Of a DNA stretch of 64,000 nt, positions 36,867 to 43,185 are shown one piece after another. The notes below the pieces were generated by a model that was not told the origin of the DNA, did no database searches, and saw only the letters and a list, made by a program, of their open reading frames with translations. Within the stretch, counting starts at the first letter, position 1; each line of letters begins with the position of its first letter. Source of the DNA: Mediannikoviicoccus vaginalis (lineage in GTDB: Bacteria > Bacillota > Clostridia > Tissierellales > Peptoniphilaceae); assembly GCF_928097925.1 (NCBI RefSeq), contig NZ_CAKMRI010000001.1:434001-498000 (forward strand), written 5' to 3'. The position numbers were made by a program, and so were the translations under genes.

Positions 36867-36902
36867 GAATAATAAAATAAGGCAGAGCATATGCCCCACC
36901 TT
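36867..36902 (-). terminator. Likely terminator after the PASTA-PBP gene
   Basis: The minus strand can form AAGGTGGGGCA/TGCTCTGCCTT with several G-U pairs (36879-36902), followed by the loose T-run ATTTTATTATT. It lies 22 bp past the PBP stop and separates mraZ-rsmH-ftsL-pbp from crp. Confidence 0.6.
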
Positions 36903-36924
36903 AAGAGCGAAGAATATCACCCCA

Positions 36925-39171
36925 TCAATTATTTTGGTTTTCTTCCCCATCATTTTGATTTTCATCTACATCTACATCTTCATCTTCTTCATGGTTATGA
37001 TTATTCTTGTCATCTGTTTTTATAGGTTCATAAATCAATTCCAAAGTATCTTTTTGTCTTAAAAACTCTCCAGCAGGTGGATTTGTCTTTATTATTCTTG
37101 ATTTTTGAGAGTCACCTGTATGAATTATCTTTAGATTTGTATCCTTTAATATAGATAGGGCTTCATTTTTGTACTTTCCGATTAAATCAGGTACCTTTAC
37201 TGTTGATTCTCCAGAGTCATCAGCCACAAGGGTTACAACCTTAGTGTGGTTTATTTTTGTTCCAGGATCAACAGATTGACTCTTTATTATAATACCGTCA
37301 TTGTCTGAAGTATTAACTATTTCAATTTTTATTCCTCTGGAGTTTGCCTTATTAACTGCGTTTCTCAAGGTTTCTCCAGTAAAGTCAGGAACTTCAACAT
37401 CTGTAATATCAGATTCTTTATTTACTCTATTTAAGTTCTTTAGCTTTGCAATTTCATCATTAATCTTCTTTGTTATCTCTCCTGCCACTGCGTTTCCAGA
37501 GTTCATTCCCGTCGGTTCGTCAACTACAACAAGGACAGAATACTTTGGATTTTCCATAGGAAAGGCTGCATAAAATGATGCTATGGTCTTTTCAGATGTA
37601 TATACGCCATCTTCAAGCTTTATTGTTGTTCCAGACTTTCCTCCCACGGTGTATTGAGATGATTTAACTGCATTGGCCCCGCCGTTTTCAACATTATTTA
37701 CCATAAGTTGTCTCATGCGGTCGCTGGTAGTTTTAGAAATAACCTGTCTTTTTACAAGCTCTTCTTCATCCTCAATCTTCTTGTCACCAATCTTATCCAA
37801 TATTCTTGGCGTAATAATATATCCACCATTAACAATTGCATTGGCTGCAGTTATTACCTGTATTGGCGTTGCAGAAATTCCATGGCCATAGGACATTGTA
37901 CAAAGTTGTGCTATGTTCATGCTTGAAGCCGAGTCAGGTATAAGACCTTTTTGCTCACCAACTAAATCTATTCCTGTCAATTCTCCAAACCCAAAGGCCT
38001 TTAGATATTGATGCATCTTAGCATATCCAATTTGCTCCGCCATTTGTGCAAATGAAGGGTTACATGAGTTTGCCAAAGCTTCCTCCATGGTTTGTTTTCC
38101 ATGTGGGTCATACCAACTTACACACTTTATAGTAACTCCCCTTGCAATATTATAGTATCCCTTACAAACATAGGTACTACTTTCATCAAAGACTCCCTCT
38201 TCAAGTCCAATTGCAGAAGTCATCAGTTTATATACAGATCCCGGTTCATAAATATCACTGATACTTTTATTTCTCCAAATATCATAATATTTGTTGAGCC
38301 TCTCTTTTTCAGTTAAACTTCCAAGTTCTTTCTCTTCTTCTTTATTTCTCGCTTTTCTAGGATTATTTGAATTAAATCTAGGGTAGTTTTCCATGGCAAT
38401 GACTCTATTCGTCATTGGATCTGTAACTATTACAGACATGGACTTAGGCTTATATTTTTCATTGGCCTCTTTTAAAATATTACTAACCATGGCAGATATA
38501 CTCTGGTCTATGTTTAATGTAATATCCTCTCCACCATCAGACTTAAGTTCCTTGTTCTCATCGAAGGATATAATACTTCCATTTCTCGAGCCAGAAAAAA
38601 TATTTAATCCATATTTTCCCTTTAAATAATTATCATAATAGCTTTCCACTCCATAAAGACCTTCTCCATCGCTGTTGGTAAAACCTAAAACATAGGAAAG
38701 AGCAGAGCCTTCTGGATAGTATCTTCTATTTTCCACGGTTAAACTTAAAGAATTCTCTTCAAGATTTTTAATTTTTTCAACTTGTTCAGATGTTAGATTT
38801 TCTTTTACCCTTACAATGTCTTCGCTATTTAAAACTTCGTCAATTTCGCCATTGTCCATTCCAAGTATTGTGGAAAATCCTTGAATCAACTTGTTTCTAG
38901 AACCTTCTTTCAAGTCCTTTGGAAAAAAATAAAGACAATTAACTTTTACATTCTTCGCAATTATATTTCCCGAAGAATCTAATATCTTACCCCTTTCTGC
39001 AGGTATTTTAACAACTTTCATCCTCTGCCTAGCCGCCCCTGTCTTGTATCTTGAATTATAAAGATAGAGCATTCTGCCGGCAAAGATAAAAACCATTATA
39101 ATACTTAGTAAGAATATAGCTATTGTCCTATTTTTAAATTTTTTATCAAAATTAAATTTTCTATTTTTCAT
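36925..39171 (-). CDS. Class B penicillin-binding protein (FtsI/SpoVD type) with two PASTA domains
   Basis: A 748-residue transpeptidase: one N-terminal membrane helix (about 17-37), a dimerisation domain, then the catalytic domain with SVYK near 311, SCN near 368 and KSGTT near 510. Two PASTA domains follow at about 587-650 and 657-715, and an acidic His/Asn/Glu-rich tail ends the protein. It should crosslink septal peptidoglycan with FtsW. Two ATGs (39177 and 39171) lie within the end of ftsL. Neither has a good ribosome binding site, so translational coupling is likely. Confidence 0.93.
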   Translation of the reverse strand: MKNRKFNFDKKFKNRTIAIFLLSIIMVFIFAGRMLYLYNSRYKTGAARQRMKVVKIPAERGKILDSSGNIIAKNVKVNCLYFFPKDLKEGSRNKLIQGFSTILGMDNGEIDEVLNSEDIVRVKENLTSEQVEKIKNLEENSLSLTVENRRYYPEGSALSYVLGFTNSDGEGLYGVESYYDNYLKGKYGLNIFSGSRNGSIISFDENKELKSDGGEDITLNIDQSISAMVSNILKEANEKYKPKSMSVIVTDPMTNRVIAMENYPRFNSNNPRKARNKEEEKELGSLTEKERLNKYYDIWRNKSISDIYEPGSVYKLMTSAIGLEEGVFDESSTYVCKGYYNIARGVTIKCVSWYDPHGKQTMEEALANSCNPSFAQMAEQIGYAKMHQYLKAFGFGELTGIDLVGEQKGLIPDSASSMNIAQLCTMSYGHGISATPIQVITAANAIVNGGYIITPRILDKIGDKKIEDEEELVKRQVISKTTSDRMRQLMVNNVENGGANAVKSSQYTVGGKSGTTIKLEDGVYTSEKTIASFYAAFPMENPKYSVLVVVDEPTGMNSGNAVAGEITKKINDEIAKLKNLNRVNKESDITDVEVPDFTGETLRNAVNKANSRGIKIEIVNTSDNDGIIIKSQSVDPGTKINHTKVVTLVADDSGESTVKVPDLIGKYKNEALSILKDTNLKIIHTGDSQKSRIIKTNPPAGEFLRQKDTLELIYEPIKTDDKNNHNHEEDEDVDVDENQNDGEENQNN

Positions 39172-39610
39172 TGTCATTAACAGCCAGGGAAGTTTTATCT
39201 TTATTATCTACTTTTTTGTCCTTAGAGATATAAAAGTATTGTTCTTCATTAGGATAAACCATTCCCAGTTTATACTTGGCTATTTCTTCAATCCTTTCAG
39301 CAGATGAGTATTTGTCTATTTCCATGCTGTAATAGTCTCTCGTAGCTTCCAAATCCTCTATCTCTGATTTTATATTTGAAATCTTTCCAGTAAGAACCGT
39401 GGAAGTCACATAAGTTGATAGCAAGCAAATAGAAAGAACTATATTTAAAGCCCCAAGAAAAACCAATGATTTTGTTTTAGACTTTTCTCTAGCTCTAGTC
39501 CTACTCTTGACTTTAATATATCTTTGTTCTTTTTTCAATACCCTTAGTCTTACATCTTTTCTTGGACTATATTCTTCAGGGTATATATAATCAAAATTTC
39601 TTGCTTCCAT
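39161..39610 (-). CDS. ftsL: Cell division protein FtsL
   Basis: A 149-residue bitopic protein with a basic cytoplasmic N-terminus (about 1-47), one membrane helix (about 49-70) and a short periplasmic-side coiled coil. It is identified mainly by position between rsmH and the PBP gene and by this layout, since FtsL sequences are poorly conserved. It shares one base with the rsmH stop (TAATG) and overlaps the PBP gene. Confidence 0.82.
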   Translation of the reverse strand: MEARNFDYIYPEEYSPRKDVRLRVLKKEQRYIKVKSRTRAREKSKTKSLVFLGALNIVLSICLLSTYVTSTVLTGKISNIKSEIEDLEATRDYYSMEIDKYSSAERIEEIAKYKLGMVYPNEEQYFYISKDKKVDNKDKTSLAVNDNEK

Positions 39611-40545
39611 TATATCTTCTCCACAACTCTAAGTTTAGAACTTTTAGATCTTGAATTTGTCTCAATTTCACTTTCCGTTGGTACTATAGGCTTTCTAGTG
39701 ATTATCTTAACTTCTCTTTTCTTATTACATACACAAACCGGAATTTCCGGTGGACAAATGCAATCGGTATTTAAATCTTTAAAAATATCCTTAACTATTC
39801 TGTCTTCTAAAGAATGGAAAGTAATTACACATAGCCTTCCACCTGGGTTAAGCCTTTTAACAATTTTTGGAAGTACATATTCTAAAACTCCAAGTTCATC
39901 ATTTACCTCTATACGAAGGGCTTGAAAAACTCTTTTCGCATAATGTCCCTTTGTATTTCTTCTAACCTCTGCAGAGACAGCTCTGTCAATTATTTTAACT
40001 AAGTCAAAAGTAGTTTCAATCTTCTTTTCTTTTCTACTCTCTACAATAAACTCTGCAATTCTTTTGGACCACTTTTCTTCCCCATATTTGAAAAATATAT
40101 TTGCCAAATCCTCTTGAGAGTAGTTGTTTACTATGAACTGCGCTGTAAGGTCTTGGTTCTTATCCATTCTCATATCTAAAGGTGCATCTTCCATATAGCT
40201 AAATCCCCTAGAAGCTTCGTCAATTTGATAGGAAGAAACCCCTATATCCATAAGAACTCCATCCACCTTGTCAATTTTAAGTTCATCTAGAATTTCTTCA
40301 AAATATTTAAAATTGGACTTAATAAAAATAATCTTATCTATGTGATCCTTTAATTTTTTCTTAGCTGCCTCTATTGCATCTAGGTCTTGGTCAATGCAAA
40401 TCAGCCTTCCCTTGTCCAGTTTTTTTACAATTTCAAGAGAGTGATTGCCACCACCCAAGGTACAGTCCACATAGATTTTGTCCTTATCTATTTGTAAATT
40501 TTCAATTGTCTCATTTAATAAAACTGGTATATGTTTGAATTCCAT
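39610..40545 (-). CDS. rsmH: 16S rRNA m4C1402 methyltransferase RsmH (MraW)
   Basis: A 311-residue SAM-dependent methyltransferase with YVDCTLGGGNHS (SAM loop, about 27-38), DGVLMDIGVSS and FHSLEDR. It methylates N4 of C1402 in the 16S rRNA P site. It lies between mraZ (9-bp gap) and ftsL in the usual order. A CICPPEIPVCVC cysteine segment is near the C-terminus, as in many RsmH proteins. Confidence 0.97.
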   Translation of the reverse strand: MEFKHIPVLLNETIENLQIDKDKIYVDCTLGGGNHSLEIVKKLDKGRLICIDQDLDAIEAAKKKLKDHIDKIIFIKSNFKYFEEILDELKIDKVDGVLMDIGVSSYQIDEASRGFSYMEDAPLDMRMDKNQDLTAQFIVNNYSQEDLANIFFKYGEEKWSKRIAEFIVESRKEKKIETTFDLVKIIDRAVSAEVRRNTKGHYAKRVFQALRIEVNDELGVLEYVLPKIVKRLNPGGRLCVITFHSLEDRIVKDIFKDLNTDCICPPEIPVCVCNKKREVKIITRKPIVPTESEIETNSRSKSSKLRVVEKI

Positions 40546-40554
40546 TTATAACCT

Positions 40555-40992
40555 CTAAAAATCTATATCTAAATCAGCCATGCTCTCCGTTAACATGTCG
40601 TAATTGAAATCATCGTCGTTATTGTAAGATTGCCATCTATCCTTGTCCCAAATTTCAACCCTGGAAGATACACCAATAATAATCGCTTCCTTTTCTAAAG
40701 ACGCATACTGCCTTAAGTTTCCAGGCAAAAGCACCCTTCCCATCTTATCCAGTGAAACGTCAATCGCTCCAGCATAAAATAGTCTTGCTATACCCCTTGC
40801 ATCTTTTCTCGAAAGTCGAAGTGCATTTATCTTCTTGTCCATTTCAATCCATTGATCTTCAGGAAAAACAAATAAACAACCATCCATCCCCTTAGTGATG
40901 TAAAAAGTTTTTCCAAGTTCTTCACGAAATTTTGAAGGCATAGTTATACGTCCCTTTGTATCTAGATTATGTTGATATTCACCTATGAACAT
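40555..40992 (-). CDS. mraZ: Transcriptional regulator MraZ
   Basis: A 145-residue protein with two AbrB-like SpoVT domains (FIGEYQHNLDTKGRITMPSK and VSLDKMGRVLLPGNLR). MraZ is the autoregulator of the dcw operon and binds short direct repeats upstream of its own gene. These repeats are visible at 41015-41041. AGGAGG precedes the ATG. Confidence 0.96.
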   Translation of the reverse strand: MFIGEYQHNLDTKGRITMPSKFREELGKTFYITKGMDGCLFVFPEDQWIEMDKKINALRLSRKDARGIARLFYAGAIDVSLDKMGRVLLPGNLRQYASLEKEAIIIGVSSRVEIWDKDRWQSYNNDDDFNYDMLTESMADLDIDF

Positions 40993-41014
40993 ATTCCTTC
41001 CTCCTAAAAATTAA

Positions 41015-41041
41015 ACACTTTTACCCACTTTCTGCCACTTA
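41015..41041 (-). promoter_or_regulatory. MraZ operator: three direct repeats
   Basis: On the minus strand three AAGTG cores occur exactly 10 nt apart (starting at about 41040, 41030 and 41020), as TAAGTGG, AAAGTGG and AAAGTGT. This spacing and sequence match described MraZ boxes. They begin at the expected transcription start of mraZ, which suits repression. Confidence 0.85.
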
Positions 41042-41046
41042 ATATT

Positions 41047-41075
41047 ATAATACCCTATATTACTGATAATCTCAA
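41047..41075 (-). promoter_or_regulatory. Promoter of mraZ-rsmH-ftsL-pbp
   Basis: TTGAGA (41070-41075), a 17-nt spacer and TATTAT (41047-41052). An overlapping TATAAT (41044-41049) gives a 20-nt spacer. TATTGAGAT is repeated 23 nt upstream, with no known meaning. Confidence 0.7.
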
Positions 41076-41210
41076 TAGTTTTTAATGAAATATCTCAATA
41101 TTTTTTACGAAATAATCAGTTTAAAAGTCGATAATTCCAAAGTTTATTAAAAAAACATTAAAAAGTGGGAAATTGTGTTTGATTTTTAATGAAAATTTAT
41201 GAAAGAGAAA

Positions 41211-41243
41211 TAAAAAAAGAGACTGGTTTTAATTCCAATCTCT
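41211..41243 (-). terminator. Terminator after the XRE regulator
   Basis: AGAGATTGG, an 8-nt loop, CCAGTCTCT and T7 on the minus strand (41235-41243, 41218-41226 and 41212-41218). Confidence 0.88.
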
Positions 41244-41257
41244 TAAACTTAAATTTA

Positions 41258-42238
41258 TTATTTTGATTTAAAAACACTTGCCAGGGATGATATTAAAGTT
41301 GTAATAAGCCCTCCCACAGGAAAGATTATCCAGCTGTATTGCCAATTGTTGGTTTTAAAACTGTAGTAAAAGTAGATTATAACAATACTTAACCAAAGCA
41401 TTCCTATTATGGGACCTAACACTTTATTTTTACTTTTAGATTCAACAGTGAAATCACCTGTCTGTTGAAGCTGTTCATAAGTTTCTTTTATAATAGAAGA
41501 TTTTACAATTAAATTAACACCAAGGGAAACAATAAAAAGTAGTAGAGCCACTGCAGAAAATAAATTGAATGGATCTGGATTATCCTTTATTCCTACAACT
41601 AAAACCGGTATTGCACTAACGATACAAAGAGTAATACCTATAACCATGCGATTAACAAACTCCGGTTGATATCTACTTTCCATTTCCTTTGCCATGTTTG
41701 CCACACCATATTCCGTTTCAAAGTATTCTCTTTCTAAAAACTCATACTTTTCTAAGCTCAGTCCAGAAATTATAAATAACGCAATGGCAATTGCTGCAAC
41801 TATTATTAAACTTATAACTCCAATTGTAATAGCCATGTTTTCAGACATTAAAAATTTCTTGCCTTCCACTATGCCTAATAAAAAAATTAAAATCGAAGGT
41901 GAAATTATAAGAAGAGATACCCCTAAACTTATTTTCTTAGAAGCTTCCTGCCTTAAATTAATAAACTCATTCGCATCTTCCATAGTCACTCTTATGTCGT
42001 CATTTTCATAATCGGCATCACCAGTGTATTCAACCTCTTCTATTTCATCCTTAATTAAATAATCAACAGAAACAGAAAAAATCTTACTCATCTCGATAAT
42101 CCTATTTAATTCAGGAGTCGCCCCCGAACTCTCCCATTTCGAAACAGACTGCCTCGAAACATTTAACATCTCCGCCAGTTCCTCTTGAGACCAGCCATTT
42201 TTCTTTCTAAGATAAATTATCTTGTCTGCTAATATCAT
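41258..42238 (-). CDS. XRE-family regulator with C-terminal membrane domain
   Basis: The first 60 of 326 residues form an XRE helix-turn-helix (SQEELAEMLNVSRQSVSKWE). After a linker come about six hydrophobic segments (about 100-120, 132-155, 198-216, 224-246, 280-297, 302-320), so the regulator is membrane-anchored. No ligand domain is recognised. It is monocistronic with its own promoter, a palindrome over the -10 and a terminator. Autoregulation is my inference from the palindrome. Confidence 0.85.
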   Translation of the reverse strand: MILADKIIYLRKKNGWSQEELAEMLNVSRQSVSKWESSGATPELNRIIEMSKIFSVSVDYLIKDEIEEVEYTGDADYENDDIRVTMEDANEFINLRQEASKKISLGVSLLIISPSILIFLLGIVEGKKFLMSENMAITIGVISLIIVAAIAIALFIISGLSLEKYEFLEREYFETEYGVANMAKEMESRYQPEFVNRMVIGITLCIVSAIPVLVVGIKDNPDPFNLFSAVALLLFIVSLGVNLIVKSSIIKETYEQLQQTGDFTVESKSKNKVLGPIIGMLWLSIVIIYFYYSFKTNNWQYSWIIFPVGGLITTLISSLASVFKSK

Positions 42239-42269
42239 ACTTACCTCCTTTTGATTAAAGTATATGAAA

Positions 42270-42299
42270 AACCTTAGTTACATTCTATAAACTTAGGTT
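42270..42299 (-). promoter_or_regulatory. Palindrome over the XRE promoter (candidate operator)
   Basis: AACCTAAGTT (42290-42299) and AACTAAGGTT (42270-42279) form an inverted repeat with one mismatch around a 10-nt spacer that contains the -10. The arms are centred two helical turns apart, fitting a dimeric XRE repressor. Confidence 0.6.
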
Positions 42300-42312
42300 G
42301 GTAATTTGTCAA
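42284..42312 (-). promoter_or_regulatory. Promoter of the XRE regulator
   Basis: TTGACA (42307-42312), a 17-nt spacer and TATAGA (42284-42289), followed by AGGAGG ahead of the ATG at 42238. Confidence 0.78.
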
Positions 42313-42430
42313 CTCTCTATTTACAAAACAGTTTTTAGCAGTTGCAACGTTGAAATTCAAACATTTTAAAAATAAATTTATTCATAGTAATCATTAAAAT
42401 AATACCCAATTTAATTATTTTTATCGCAAA

Positions 42431-42455
42431 GAAAAAGAGCCTATATGGCCCTTTG
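42431..42455 (-). terminator. Terminator after the decayed small gene
   Basis: AAGGGCC, ATATA, GGCTCTT and a T-run on the minus strand (42447-42453, 42435-42441). It lies 28 bp past the end of the decayed frame at 42481, suggesting that this was once a complete transcription unit. Confidence 0.75.
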
Positions 42456-42480
42456 TGGTTTATTTATTTTATGTCAAAAA

Positions 42481-42721
42481 TCAAACTAGCAAATATAAAT
42501 TATAGGCACAGGCATAGACTCCTGCGTGCATAAATTTCTCACAATCAATATAACCTTTTTTTAATTCTCATACGTTTGTTCTATAATCACTTTCAATTAT
42601 ATTTTCATTTTCAGCTAAAAATTCTCTTACTTTTCGTTTGTTCTATTGCCTCTGTTTATTGAAAAATCTTTTAGCACCTTTTTTTAAACTCTTCATATGT
42701 AGGCATATCATTGTCTTTCAT
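42481..42721 (-). pseudogene. Decayed small gene of unknown family
   Basis: From the ATG at 42721 (AAGGA upstream) the frame reads MKDNDMPTYEEFKK. After a shift in a run of seven A's it continues in one frame, with protein-like stretches VREFLAENENIIESDY and ELKKGYIDCEKFMHAGVYA, to a final stop at 42481. Two further in-frame stops (TAG and TGA) interrupt it. About 80 codons in total. I do not recognise the family. The continuity of the frame suggests a recently broken gene, but it could be chance. Confidence 0.45.
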
Positions 42722-42791
42722 TTTAATCATCCTTAGTTTTTTCTTTCTAATTGGTGTAACATAACTATAATAATTTACTTTCCCCTTAAAA

Positions 42792-42829
42792 TAAAAAAGC
42801 CTCAAATAGCCTAATCAGCTACCTGAGGT
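42792..42829 (-). terminator. Terminator after tRNA-Leu
   Basis: CCTCAGGTAGC/GCTATTTGAGG (42818-42828 and 42800-42810; two G-U pairs) with a 7-nt loop and a CTTTTTT run on the minus strand. Confidence 0.9.
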
Positions 42830-42830
42830 T

Positions 42831-42915
42831 TGGTGCGGGAAAGAGGACTTGAACCCCCACGTCAAAGACACTAGATCCTAAGTCTAGCGCGTCTGCCAAT
42901 TCCGCCATTCCCGCA
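42831..42915 (-). tRNA. tRNA-Leu (anticodon UAG)
   Basis: The minus strand gives acceptor TGCGGGA/TCCCGCA, encoded CCA (42831-42833), a GTTCAAGTC T-loop and an anticodon stem CTAGA/TCTAG with loop CTTAGGA. The anticodon TAG reads CUA and CUN leucine codons. It has the long variable arm of a class II tRNA and is downstream of tRNA-His. Confidence 0.96.
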
Positions 42916-42919
42916 TATA

Positions 42920-42997
42920 TGGGGTGGGTGATGGGATTCGAACCCACGACCTTCAGAGCCACAATCTGACGCCCTAACCAGCTAGGCCACACCCACC
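42920..42997 (-). tRNA. tRNA-His (anticodon GUG)
   Basis: The minus strand gives acceptor GGTGGGTG/CACCCACC with encoded CCA, including the extra 5' G(-1) opposite C73 typical of tRNA-His. The T-loop is GTTCGAATC, and the anticodon arm TCAGA/TCTGA has loop TTGTGGC, anticodon GTG. It is first in a two-tRNA unit with its own promoter. Confidence 0.96.
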
Positions 42998-43013
42998 AGA
43001 TGAGTACCTAGTT

Positions 43014-43042
43014 ATAATACCATGTTTGAAACTAAGTGTCAA
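43014..43042 (-). promoter_or_regulatory. Promoter of the tRNA-His/tRNA-Leu unit
   Basis: TTGACA (43037-43042), a 17-nt spacer and TATTAT (43014-43019), about 17 bp before the tRNA-His 5' end. Confidence 0.88.
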
Positions 43043-43153
43043 GCATTTTCGGTATTATTTATATCGTGCAATGAAATCCATCAACATCACAACTATTAGT
43101 ATACACTAATCAAAAAAAATTGCAAGCTTTTTTTTAATATTTTTTACATAAAT

Positions 43154-43184
43154 TTAAAGGATCTAGAAATTCTAGACCCTTTAA
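43154..43184 (-). terminator. Strong hairpin after the class A PBP gene
   Basis: A 13-bp stem TTAAAGGGTCTAG/CTAGATCCTTTAA with a 5-nt loop (43154-43166, 43172-43184) starts right after the stop codon. No U-run follows directly. A second A/T-rich palindrome with T8 lies 20-50 bp further on (about 43112-43135). The pair may act as terminator or stabilise the mRNA end. Confidence 0.6.
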
Positions 43185-43185
43185 C

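Noticed and set aside
41076-41160. Duplicate TATTGAGAT upstream of mraZ as a second operator
   Set aside because: Only one of the copies overlaps a promoter element, and two 9-bp matches in AT-rich DNA are not enough evidence.
42481-42721. TGA read as Trp to rescue the decayed small gene
   Set aside because: A TAG stop and a frameshift remain, and the conserved genes in the window use TGA as a normal stop.
43095-43135. Short palindromes ATTAGT/ACTAAT and the A8...T8 element as a mobile element end or attachment site
   Set aside because: No partner repeat, no integrase or transposase nearby; they fit transcript-end structures better.
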